Part shown: piece after piece, positions 15,742-23,759 of the stretch | Position numbering within the stretch: the stretch's first letter is position 1 | How the letters are laid out: each line of letters begins with the position of its first letter | From: Candidatus Rokuibacteriota bacterium | Lineage (GTDB): Bacteria; Methylomirabilota; Methylomirabilia; Rokubacteriales; CSP1-6 | DNA length: 52,630 nt | Assembly: GCA_003221455.1 (NCBI GenBank) | Contig: QHRX01000006.1 | Location: 1-52,630, forward strand | Direction of reading: 5' to 3' | Translations under genes and position numbers: made by a program | The notes under the pieces: generated by a model | The model's database searches: none | Seen by the model: only the letters and a program-made list of their open reading frames with translations | Told to the model about the DNA's origin: nothing

Positions 15742-16788
15742 ATGCACTTCGGAATCTTTGTGGAGGAGCGGCGGCGGGAGACGAGCGAGACCACAGCCTT
15801 CCAGGAAGCGCTCGAGCTCGGGGAAGCGGCCGACGCGTGGGGACTGGACGGCGTGTGGCTCGGCGAGATCCACTTCAATCCGACTCGCTCCGTGCAGTCG
15901 GCGCCGATCGCGCTCGCGAGCTTCATGGCGGCCCGCACCCGGCGCGTGCGGCTCGGCCTGGCCGTGACCGTCCTCCCGCTTGCCCACCCGCTGCGCATCG
16001 CCGAAGAGGTCGCGACCGTGGACCAGCTCAGCCTCGGTCGCTTTGATCTCGGCATCGGTCGCAGCGGATCGCCGCGCGCCTACGACGTCCTCGAGATCCC
16101 GTACGGCGAGAGCCAGGCGCGCTTCGAAGAGGCACTGGACATCATGCGGCAGGCCTGGAAGGGCGAGCCGTTCAGCTATCAGGGCACGTTCTACCGGTTC
16201 CAGGACACGACGGTGGCGCCGCGCCCGTACCAAGTCCCCCATCCGCCCGTGCGGATGGCCGCCAATTCCCCCGAGACCTTCCCCTTCGTCGGCCGCATGG
16301 GATTGCCGCTGTTCGTCGGGCTCCGGGACCTGGACATCCCGGAGCTCCGCGTGCATCTCGTGGCCTATCGCGCAGCCTGGCGCCAAGCGGGTCACCCCGG
16401 CGACGGCGACGTCTGTCTCCGTCTTCCCGTGTATGCCGCGCCGACGGAGAGGGAGGCGCTCGAGGAGCCGCGGGAGAATATCACGTACTTCTTCCGTCGG
16501 CACGCCGAGCTGACGCGCTTCGGCCTGGGCCGAGGAGATACCGGACCCGCCGACCGGCGCCTGAGCCGCCTCGACCAGCTCGAAAAACTCTCGTACGAAG
16601 AGATACTGGAAAAGCGCGTGGCGTTCGGCACGACCGCGCGCTTGACCGAGCGACTGGCCGGGTTGCGGGACGAACTGGGCCTCGACGGAATGATCGCGGA
16701 GCTGAATCCCGGCGGTCTACTCCCGATGGACCGGATGCTCCGGACGCTACGCCTCCTGACCCACGAGGTGATCCCTGCGCTCAGGTGA
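15742..16788 (+). CDS. LLM-class flavin-dependent oxidoreductase
   Basis: A bacterial-luciferase-like monooxygenase of 348 residues. The TIM barrel opens with MHFGIFVEERR, followed by GEAADAWGLDGVWLGEIHF, RRVRLGLAVTVLPLAHPLRI and DQLSLGRFDLGIGRSGSP, all standard family strands; the segment MRQAWKGEPFSYQGTFYRF is the usual substrate-loop entry. Members use FMNH2 or F420 from a separate reductase; none is adjacent here. The start is ATG 15742 with AGGGAA upstream; an in-frame ATG at 15709 would add eleven unusual residues. The substrate is unknown. Confidence 0.9.
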   Translation: MHFGIFVEERRRETSETTAFQEALELGEAADAWGLDGVWLGEIHFNPTRSVQSAPIALASFMAARTRRVRLGLAVTVLPLAHPLRIAEEVATVDQLSLGRFDLGIGRSGSPRAYDVLEIPYGESQARFEEALDIMRQAWKGEPFSYQGTFYRFQDTTVAPRPYQVPHPPVRMAANSPETFPFVGRMGLPLFVGLRDLDIPELRVHLVAYRAAWRQAGHPGDGDVCLRLPVYAAPTEREALEEPRENITYFFRRHAELTRFGLGRGDTGPADRRLSRLDQLEKLSYEEILEKRVAFGTTARLTERLAGLRDELGLDGMIAELNPGGLLPMDRMLRTLRLLTHEVIPALR

Positions 16789-16900
16789 CCGAGGCCTTCC
16801 TGCCGCCGAGCCGCGTGCATGCAGTCGTTACGGCGTCGGCGCCATGGACCCGGCGGTGGCGGGTCCGCGACCGTGCGGACCCCCCGAGCCGGCGACGCCT

Positions 16901-17611
16901 CTAGGGGGAGATCGCTTCCTCGCGACTGGCATGCACCTCGAGCCGAGCCGTCAAGCCACTCGTCTCGAAGACCGATCGGACGTCGCCCTGGAGGCCGCAG
17001 AGCCGTAGGGTGCCTCCCGCCGCGCGCGCCCGCTTCATGGCTCCGACGAGAGCACCGACCCCCGAGCTGTCGATAGAGGTCACGCCCACCAAGTCGACAA
17101 CCAGCTTCGCCCGGCCGTCCTCGAGCAGATTGTCCAGCACGCGCTTCATCCGCTCAGCGTCAAGCGTGTCCAGGCTGCCTTGCGCAACGATAAGCGTGGC
17201 GTCCTCGATCCGAGAGACGTTGATCGCCGCCCAGTGTCGGTCGCTAGATGTTTGGAACAGCTCAACGCTCGTTCGCACGGCCTGTGACAGGCGCTCCAGG
17301 TCAAACGGTTTCAGAAAATACCCGAGGGCTCCGGCCTCCAGTGTCTTGGCCACGACCGACTCGCTCTTGCCACTGACTACGATCACGCCAATCCCCGGAT
17401 CCTCCCGGCGAATGCGCCGCAACACCTGGAGACCGTCCATGCCTGGGAGACCGACATCGAGCACGACGAGGTCCGGGCGAGTGCGGCGAACAGCCTGGAG
17501 GGCCTCCTCGCCGTCGGCCGCCTCGAGGACGACGAATCCCTCGCGTTGAAAGTGTTCGACCAGCAAGCTCCGGACCTGCTCCTCGTCATCGACGACAAGA
17601 ATCTTGCCCAC
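16901..17611 (-). CDS. Response regulator fused to STAS anti-sigma-antagonist-like domain
   Basis: A 236-residue protein. The receiver domain (1-about 118) has Asp8-Asp9, phosphoacceptor Asp52 (VLDVGLPGMDG) and Lys101 (FLKPFD). After a short linker, residues about 125-236 form a STAS domain (ATLIVAQGSLDTLDAERMKR, VVDLVGVTSIDSSGVGALVG); Ser182/Ser183 occupy the position phosphorylated in SpoIIAA-type antagonists. It should link a phosphorelay to partner switching, releasing a sigma factor or another target from an anti-sigma kinase. No kinase, phosphatase or sigma gene lies next to it. The start is GTG 17611 with AGGAGGGGG upstream; longer frames lack a ribosome site. Confidence 0.88.
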   Translation of the reverse strand: MGKILVVDDEEQVRSLLVEHFQREGFVVLEAADGEEALQAVRRTRPDLVVLDVGLPGMDGLQVLRRIRREDPGIGVIVVSGKSESVVAKTLEAGALGYFLKPFDLERLSQAVRTSVELFQTSSDRHWAAINVSRIEDATLIVAQGSLDTLDAERMKRVLDNLLEDGRAKLVVDLVGVTSIDSSGVGALVGAMKRARAAGGTLRLCGLQGDVRSVFETSGLTARLEVHASREEAISP

Positions 17612-18168
17612 TAGCAGCTCCCCCTCCTGAACTCGTCGCACCCAAGCGCCGTCGTCCCGCTTCTGGCGTTTCCCCCCGGGCGCCCGTGTCGGAAAAGCAA
17701 CCGGAGTGCCACCACGGGGACGCCTGGGAACGAAGGCACTTAGGCGCGCCCTGTCGAGGTCGCGAGCGCCCTTCTGGCACGGTCGGCTCAGGATGGCATG
17801 CCAACGGGACGCTCCGATGACACCATGGCCTTTGGCGCGCCGCGCGGCGAGACGGGCCCAGACGAACTCGTCGGGGGCTCTGCGCGGGGGGTACATAATC
17901 TTGGAAACCACTCGAGGTGCAGACGGAGACATCGCGCCCGGAGGGCCGTCCAGGTCGGGCCCGTGTGAGCCGGCGGTGATCGAACGGGACGATCACACGA
18001 CGCGGAGACGACGGAGCCAAGCGCGGAGGAAGACAGGAAGCTCGCCATGGGTGACGTCGTCCTCGGGATCAACTCGATCGAAACGGTGGGGTCACGAATT
18101 CCGGTCGAGGGCCTTTCCGCACGCGGGCCTGAGATCGTTTCCGGCCCCCGCTGACTCGGTTCACGCTC
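17612..18168. other. Intergenic region
   Basis: About 557 bases between divergent genes with open frames in several directions, none resembling a protein. It must hold the promoters of the receiver-STAS gene and nagZ, but no clear -35/-10 pair was found. Confidence 0.5.
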
Positions 18169-19260
18169 ATGACGGCCGACGAGGACCAGTCGAGGCAACG
18201 GCGGGTGCAGGCGGGGCCCGGACACGCCCTCGCCGTCGGCTTCGAGGGCACGCGGATTCCCGACGACCTCGCGGCGCTGGCGGAGCAAGCGGGCTTGGGC
18301 GGTGTCATTCTGTTCGCACGCAACTGCCCGCGCCTCGAGACCGTGCTGGCGCTCACGGCGGCCGCGCGGCAGCTCAGCCCCGATCTCCTCGTCATGGTCG
18401 ACCACGAAGGCGGACCGGTTCATCGCCTGCCCCCTCCGTTTACGCGGTTCCCCCCACCGGCAGCGGTCGGGCGTTGCGGCGACCCTCGCCTGGCGGCGGC
18501 GGTCGCCCGGGCAATGGCTCGCGAGCTGCGCGCCGCCGGTTTCGACTCGGGGCTCACGCCGGTGCTCGACTGCCTGCTCAACCCCGCGTGTACGGTGATC
18601 GGTGACCGCGCGTTCGGAACAGCTCCGGACGCGGTCGCCGCGTGCGGCGTCGCGTTCGTCGAGGCCATGCTCGCCGAGGGAGTCGTTCCGGTCGGCAAAC
18701 ACTTCCCGGGCCACGGACGCGCGTCCGTCGACTCGCATCTCGCCTTGCCGGACGTCGACGCCACCCAGGACGAGCTGGAGGGCGCGGATCTCGTTCCGTT
18801 CCGCGCCGCTCTCGGAGCCGGCTGCCCGGCGGTGATGGTCGCGCACGTCCGATACCGAGCCCTCGACCCGGTGTTGCCGGCGTCCCTCTCCGCCGCTGTC
18901 ATCGGCGGCCTGCTCCGGCGGCGTCTCGGCTTCTCCGGCCTCGTCCTGAGCGACGACCTGGAGATGGCCGCTGTCGCCAGCGCCTGGGGCGTCGCGGGCG
19001 CGGCTCGACACTTCCTGGCCGCCGGCGGCGATCTCGCCCTCATCTGCCGGAGCGCCAGCGCTCGAGACGAGGTGGTAACGGTGATCGGCGACGAGATCAA
19101 CCGCGGGACCCTCGACCTCGCTCCGGCCGTTCGCCGGCGGCAGGCCGGACGCCGGCTCGTCGGCGCCGCCGGACCGCGGCCCGACGTCTCGGTCATCGGC
19201 TGCGCCGAGCACCGCGCCCTCGGCGAGGAAGTCGCTCGGCGCGCGGCCGAGCGGGGCTGA
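18169..19260 (+). CDS. nagZ: Glycoside hydrolase family 3 beta-N-acetylhexosaminidase
   Basis: A 363-residue cytoplasmic enzyme of the NagZ type. It removes N-acetylglucosamine from anhydro-muropeptides during cell-wall recycling. The barrel shows VMVDHEGGPVHRL (76-87), KHFPGHG (177-183) with the following D-S-H loop at 188-190, and the nucleophile motif VLSDDLEM (Asp262). Length and motif order fit single-domain NagZ. A DUF1460 amidase-like gene follows in the same direction 126 bases later, which supports a peptidoglycan role. The ATG at 18169 is taken; the first ~15 residues are not conserved, so a slightly later start is possible. Confidence 0.88.
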   Translation: MTADEDQSRQRRVQAGPGHALAVGFEGTRIPDDLAALAEQAGLGGVILFARNCPRLETVLALTAAARQLSPDLLVMVDHEGGPVHRLPPPFTRFPPPAAVGRCGDPRLAAAVARAMARELRAAGFDSGLTPVLDCLLNPACTVIGDRAFGTAPDAVAACGVAFVEAMLAEGVVPVGKHFPGHGRASVDSHLALPDVDATQDELEGADLVPFRAALGAGCPAVMVAHVRYRALDPVLPASLSAAVIGGLLRRRLGFSGLVLSDDLEMAAVASAWGVAGAARHFLAAGGDLALICRSASARDEVVTVIGDEINRGTLDLAPAVRRRQAGRRLVGAAGPRPDVSVIGCAEHRALGEEVARRAAERG

Positions 19261-19386
19261 GGGATGCGGCCGCTCCGCGAGGGCGCGTCAGAAACCGGCG
19301 GCGGATCGGGGGCCTTGCGGGCCGGCGACGGCGCACCTGCGGTCGTGCCGCCGGCGCCGGTTTGAGCCGGGCGGCCCCGCCGTGCG

Positions 19387-20313
19387 ATGCTACGGGCGAT
19401 GGGTGGGGCGGGACTTGGACGGCGAGCGTTCGTCACGCTGGCGGCGAGGACCCTGGTGGGAGCGGGAGCCCTCGCGCTCGCGCGCCCGGAAGCCGTGCGG
19501 GGGCGCGAGCCCGATCCGATCGCCTTCAAGGGAGAGGAGACGTTCGAGCGGTTGCTGGCGCTGGCGCGCGAGCGCGCCTGGAGCGAACTGCCGATCGGTG
19601 AGCGGATTGGCGCCGTCGGGATGGCGCTCCGCCGGACGCCGTACGTCGCCGCGACGCTCGAGCTCTACGACGATCGCGAGGTCTGCTCGATCAACCTCCA
19701 GAGCCTGGACTGCGTGACCTTCTTCGAAGGCGCGCTCGCCTTCGCGCGAATGCTCAGGCGCGGCGGGCGTACACCGGAGGCGCTCCTGGCCGAGGTCAGC
19801 TTCACCCGCTATCGGGGCGGCCAGCTCACCGACTATGCGTCGCGGCTGCACTACCTCAGCGACTGGTTCGTCGACAACGACCGCAAGGGCGTGGTCCGTT
19901 TGATCACTCGCGAGCTTCCGGGGGCGACGCGCTTCAGCAAGCGGGTCAGCTTCATGAGCACACATCCCGAGGCCTACCGGCAGCTCAAGGCGAACGCCGA
20001 CCTGGTCAGGAAAATCAGCGCCGTCGAGGCGCAGATCAGCGCACGCGAGCTGGAGTATGTGCCGAAGGCGAAGGTGGCGGACGTTCAGCCGCTCCTGATG
20101 ACCGGGGACATCGTCGGCATCACCACGGCGATCGGCGGTCTCGATTGCGCCCACGCGGGACTCTGCTACCGGGACGCGGGAAGCGTGCCGAGGTTCCTCC
20201 ATGCCTCGACCACCCGGCACGCGGTCGTCGTCGACGACGATCTCGCGACGTACCTCTTGCGGGTGTCGACGCACACCGGAATCATGGTCGCCCGCCCGCT
20301 CGAGGTCCCGTAG
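19387..20313 (+). CDS. DUF1460 amidase/peptidase-like exported protein
   Basis: A protein of about 308 residues with a twin-arginine-like or Sec leader (GRRAFVTLAARTLVGAGALA, ends near residue 33). The mature part matches DUF1460, an NlpC/P60-related family reported as N-acetylmuramoyl-L-alanine amidase-like: LQSLDCVTFFEGALAFAR contains the likely catalytic Cys, and HYLSDWFVDN and the late LHASTTRHAVVV supply the histidines. It should act on peptidoglycan or muropeptides in the envelope. It follows nagZ, so the two may act in one turnover path. The start could be ATG 19387 or ATG 19399. Confidence 0.8.
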   Translation: MLRAMGGAGLGRRAFVTLAARTLVGAGALALARPEAVRGREPDPIAFKGEETFERLLALARERAWSELPIGERIGAVGMALRRTPYVAATLELYDDREVCSINLQSLDCVTFFEGALAFARMLRRGGRTPEALLAEVSFTRYRGGQLTDYASRLHYLSDWFVDNDRKGVVRLITRELPGATRFSKRVSFMSTHPEAYRQLKANADLVRKISAVEAQISARELEYVPKAKVADVQPLLMTGDIVGITTAIGGLDCAHAGLCYRDAGSVPRFLHASTTRHAVVVDDDLATYLLRVSTHTGIMVARPLEVP

Positions 20314-20475
20314 CGACCCGGCCGCCGGTTCCGACCGGGGTCATCGGGATCATTGACACTGGTCCCTCACCGCGGGGAGCCGAGTCCTCGCGGCCTCCTC
20401 GACGAGCCTGACGCCCAACGGCGGAAGTCGGTTCCTCCCCAGGCCTCCGGCCGCGCTGGTTCGTTCCGGGGCCCT

Positions 20476-21465
20476 TCACCCGCCGGGCGGCGAGCCCGTG
20501 TCCCTGACAGCCATCCCTGACCGGACACCGCGGGCCCAGTCGAGGAGACGCCGAGCGAGCGAGCGCCCGCGTCGACCCTCCACGGCGTCGACCGACGGCA
20601 CCTCGATCGGCGATAGGATCGATCTGGCGAAGGTCAGGATCTCCTGGTTCACACGCTCCGGCACTTCAAGGAGCAGCATATGGCCGGCGCCCTCGATGGT
20701 TCTCAGTCGCGCCCGCGGGATCAGCACGCTGAGCTGCTCGGAGAGTGCCGGTGGAGTGAGTCGGTCGCGGCTCCCGCACAGGAGCAGGGTGGGCACCCCG
20801 AGCCGCGGTGCCTGGTCGGTCAGGTCCATGGTCCGGGCGGCCAGGACGTCCTTCAGGATCGTCTCCGGGCGGCAGGAACGGAGCTCTTGCATCCCGAGGC
20901 TCACCGCGCGGCTGGACGCGCCCGGTGCGAACAGGATCTTCTTCGCCATCGAAAAGAAGAGGACCTTCCGGAGGGCTCCGGGAAGGTACGCCAGCCACCG
21001 CTCCCAGGAATTGTCGACCGGCGGCAGCTTCGCGCAGCTCGAGAGGAGGACGAGGCCTGTCACCGCGTCGGGGTGCCGGGCGGCGAGCGCGATGGCGACG
21101 GCGCCGCCCAGTGAGTGTCCCGCGACGATGACCGGGCCCGCGCCCAGCAGTTCGAGAAAGTGTGCGGTAGCCTCGGCGTACGTCTCGACGCTCGCCCCCT
21201 CAATCGGATCGGACGCCCCGTGTCCGGGAAGGTCGATGGCCACGACGCGCAGCGCGCGCCCCAAGCCGAGGAGCTGGTCGACCCAGTAGCCCGCACTCAC
21301 CCCCGAACCGTGGATCAGAAGGATCGTCGGCCCGGTCGCCCGATGCCGGACGGTCAGATAGGACACCCGGCACCCGTCCGGCCCGACGAACTGACGGGCC
21401 ATTTCGGATCGGGCGGTCCGTGCGCGCCGACCCGACTCGAGATTCTCGGCGCCGCCGAGCGTCAT
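20476..21465 (-). CDS. Alpha/beta hydrolase
   Basis: A 329-residue hydrolase. The oxyanion motif LLIHGSGVS, nucleophile elbow VAGHSLGGAV (Ser118), acid Asp234 (LLCGSRDRLTPP) and His262 (EGAGHMLLLE) make a complete triad, so it is active in principle. The cap region is of the epoxide-hydrolase/meta-cleavage hydrolase type, so an ester or C-C bond could be the substrate; nothing nearby tells which. The C-terminus extends about 40 residues beyond the domain with an Arg-rich helix. The start is ATG 21465, or ATG 21402 where homology begins. Confidence 0.88.
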   Translation of the reverse strand: MTLGGAENLESGRRARTARSEMARQFVGPDGCRVSYLTVRHRATGPTILLIHGSGVSAGYWVDQLLGLGRALRVVAIDLPGHGASDPIEGASVETYAEATAHFLELLGAGPVIVAGHSLGGAVAIALAARHPDAVTGLVLLSSCAKLPPVDNSWERWLAYLPGALRKVLFFSMAKKILFAPGASSRAVSLGMQELRSCRPETILKDVLAARTMDLTDQAPRLGVPTLLLCGSRDRLTPPALSEQLSVLIPRARLRTIEGAGHMLLLEVPERVNQEILTFARSILSPIEVPSVDAVEGRRGRSLARRLLDWARGVRSGMAVRDTGSPPGG

Positions 21466-21617
21466 CAGGTCTGACGCGCAGGGGGTTGACGAACAGCATC
21501 GGCCCTGCGCGTCGCGAGCATGAGGTCAGCCGTGGCCAGCGCCGTCGCGGGCAGACCGTTGCGGACGTCCTTCGCGCGAAGCCACGCCCGGAAATCGGAG
21601 CCGGGGAGTGGGCCCAT
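21465..21617 (-). CDS. Possible small ORF coupled to the hydrolase gene
   Basis: A 50-codon frame (start MGPLPGSDFRAWLRAKDVRN) whose stop overlaps the hydrolase ATG as TGATG. The overlap and a protein-like N-terminal half suggest it may be translated; no family is recognised and no strong ribosome site is seen. It could be spurious. Confidence 0.25.
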   Translation of the reverse strand: MGPLPGSDFRAWLRAKDVRNGLPATALATADLMLATRRADAVRQPPARQT

Positions 21618-21941
21618 GGCGGATCCACCACGCCGACCGTGCCCCCCGCCGCGCCGATGGGCGCGGGTCGCGATCGGCGCGTCAGCCGGAGGGTCGGGCT
21701 CGCTCAGCAGCTCGTCCACGTGTGGTTCCACTCCTGTCTCGCCCAAGTCGAGCGGTGTGCATCCTCCACAATACAACAGCCGAGGTGCTCTGCATGATCA
21801 TCGACGGCTCCCTTCAGGCGCTGGCCGCGGCAGGTCGTGGTCGGAGGGGCGGGGCGGGCCACCCCGGCCTTCCCGCGCCCCCGACCTCCATGGTATGGAT
21901 GGAGGGTTTCGAGCAGTGCACTCCTCACCTGGAGGACGGGC
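21618..21941. other. Intergenic region
   Basis: About 320 bases between divergent genes. No RNA, repeat or clear promoter recognised. Confidence 0.4.
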
Positions 21942-22241
21942 ATGATCGTCGACCGCTACACCAAGGCCGTGCTGACCGTCATCGCCGTGGCCCTCACCGT
22001 GATCGCCGCTCACTCATGGCTTCCCGACCCGGGATGGCTCGGGGCCGTTCGGCCCGCTCCGGCCGACGCTCAGAGCCCTGCCAAATACGAGGTGAGCGTG
22101 CCGAAGGCCTGGGGGAAGTTCGTCAGCTTCAGCAACAACAATCTCCTCCTCGAGGGCCCGGACCAGACCATGCGCATCATCGATGTCGAGGGCAAGGCGC
22201 CGGAGTACCCAAAGCTGAAGGTGCTCATCCGCTGGCAGTAG
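21942..22241 (+). CDS. Small membrane-anchored protein
   Basis: A 99-residue protein with one N-terminal hydrophobic helix (YTKAVLTVIAVALTVIAAHS, about 5-24) that could be an uncleaved signal anchor. A Pro/Ala-rich stretch follows, then a soluble part of about 55 residues (VPKAWGKFVSFSNNNLLLEG, GPDQTMRIIDVEG) ending in charged and aromatic residues. The ATG at 21942 has GGAGGA nine bases upstream, better than the longer frame from 21837. No known domain. Monocistronic by position; function unknown. Confidence 0.65.
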   Translation: MIVDRYTKAVLTVIAVALTVIAAHSWLPDPGWLGAVRPAPADAQSPAKYEVSVPKAWGKFVSFSNNNLLLEGPDQTMRIIDVEGKAPEYPKLKVLIRWQ

Positions 22242-22291
22242 CGGCGTGTTCGCTCCCGGCGTGCCCCCGTTCCTGGCTGAGGGCACTTCGG

Positions 22292-23215
22292 TTACTGCAG
22301 ACGCGCCGCTCGCTCTAGTTGAGATGCGTGGAACACCGCGACCGTCTCCGCCGGGGTCCGCACGACGTACGCGGCGCCGACCGTGCCGTCGGGGAAAGTG
22401 TGGGTCCGCTCGAGCCTCTCCACCGTTCCAAGTGACTCCCCCGACATGGTCACGAGCTGGTCGCCCCGGCTGAAGAAGAACACGTGATCCGGCCTGTCGG
22501 TATCGCCGCGAGCGTCGGACGGCGCCGGCGGAGACACGGCGGTCGACGCCGGGCCGGCGGACCGTTCCGCCCGGGTGCCGCCGTCAGCGGGACCGCCGGT
22601 GCCGCCCGCCGGCGTGCGAATCGGGACCCCCCTGGGGGAGCGGAATCGCGCCAGGTCGAGGTAGCCAAGAACGAGCAGGACGAGGACCAGGGTCCCCATG
22701 ACTGCCGCCACGATGGCGTCGCCGGCCGGCGTCTTGCCCCGCCGCGGGCGGCGGCGTGACGCCTCAGGCCGGGTCGGGCGCGCGGCCGGCGGCAGCGTCC
22801 GCGGCGCGCTGTTCTCGGGCATCTTTTGCGCGGGGACGCCGGCGGCGAGGAGCCGCGCCATCAGCGAGTTCGCTTGCGCCAGAGCCAGGCCACGCGCGAT
22901 CGTGACGCCTCGGCCGTCGAGGGTCGGGCCGGTGTCCTGCCCGGTCCCCGACGGTTCCACCTCTTGCAGGATGGCCAGCAACGCCGCTCGGCGCTCGGGG
23001 GGCACCTGATCGACGACGAGGCGCCACCGGGGCGCGGCGCCGGGCAGCTTCGCCAGCTCCGCCTCGACCGTTTGGACCTCCCGGCTGACTGCCTCCTGAT
23101 CGAACAGGTGGCCGCAGTAGCGGCAGACGAGCGCTTCGAGTTTTATGCGCTCGGCGCACATCGGGCATTTCTTCGTCATCTCGTCGATCGGCGAGCCGGG
23201 CGCGCCGGGAGACAT
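22292..23215 (-). CDS. Zinc-ribbon membrane protein
   Basis: A 307-residue protein. A zinc ribbon starts the protein (KCPMCAERIKLEALVCRYCG, residues about 16-35: two CxxC knuckles). A helical region (about 42-145) that recalls ribosomal L7/L12-type or bacterial SH3-linked helpers follows, then a basic Pro-rich segment, one transmembrane helix (AIVAAVMGTLVLVLLVLGYL, about 166-185), and a C-terminal extracytoplasmic part of about 120 residues ending in a small beta domain (GDQLVTMSGESLGTVERLER). Such architectures are usually annotated only as zinc-ribbon proteins. ATG 23215 is used; ATG 23179, just before the ribbon, is an alternative. Confidence 0.75.
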   Translation of the reverse strand: MSPGAPGSPIDEMTKKCPMCAERIKLEALVCRYCGHLFDQEAVSREVQTVEAELAKLPGAAPRWRLVVDQVPPERRAALLAILQEVEPSGTGQDTGPTLDGRGVTIARGLALAQANSLMARLLAAGVPAQKMPENSAPRTLPPAARPTRPEASRRRPRRGKTPAGDAIVAAVMGTLVLVLLVLGYLDLARFRSPRGVPIRTPAGGTGGPADGGTRAERSAGPASTAVSPPAPSDARGDTDRPDHVFFFSRGDQLVTMSGESLGTVERLERTHTFPDGTVGAAYVVRTPAETVAVFHASQLERAARLQ

Positions 23216-23759
23216 CAGCGGCGGGATGGCCCGGGAACGGCCGTCCGCGGGTCGCGGGCGGAGGGAGCGGAGGGCACGGGCTCGAGACGCACACCGGCTT
23301 GTGCGCCGCCGCGCCGCCGTCGCCCTTCAGCGCGTGTTGCCAATCGGGACGGAACCTCCCCCTGGATGAGCGCGGCTCGCGTGGGGGGAACGGCGGTAGG
23401 CGGCCGGCGCGGCAGGCGATACCGCCGAGTGCGGCGTGTCGTAGGTGGAGGATTGGATCACGACGACTCGAGCCCGACCCGTCTACCGCGGAGGCGCCGA
23501 GAGGAGGCGCGCCCGCCGTCGCCGCGCCGGTCGGAGGCGGCACCGGCGGACCTCGTCAGGACCTGTCCCAGCTCGCCGATCGCGAGCAGTCTCTTCATCG
23601 GGCCCTCCCCGAAAGGCGCGGCCAGCAAGTACAGTACACCGCTTCCTTCGGTTCGGCGAGGGGACTCCGCGGTCGGTCGACCCCGGACGTCGGCAGACGG
23701 TCGCTCTGGGCTCGGCCGGCGGCCAGAGGATCAGGCTCGGTGGGACGCCACGCCGGTCG
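23216..23759. other. Intergenic region, probably sensor-gene debris
   Basis: About 540 bases without an intact gene, downstream of the Cache sensor gene on the same strand. It contains a short frame (23458-23598) resembling the linker before a GAF domain in sensor kinases. The rest shows no recognisable features. Confidence 0.5.
23458..23598 (-). pseudogene. Possible remnant of a sensor-kinase GAF linker
   Basis: A 46-codon frame beginning MKRLLAIGELGQVLTRS. This phrase resembles the helix that precedes GAF domains in PAS/GAF sensor kinases (pattern: RLLAIGELGQVLTRSLD). Downstream the frame turns into Arg/Ser/Gly-rich noise and stops. Together with the degraded C-terminus of the gene at 23760-25286, it looks like the remains of one longer sensor gene. 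A short expressed ORF cannot be excluded, since GGGGAGGG precedes the ATG. Confidence 0.35.
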
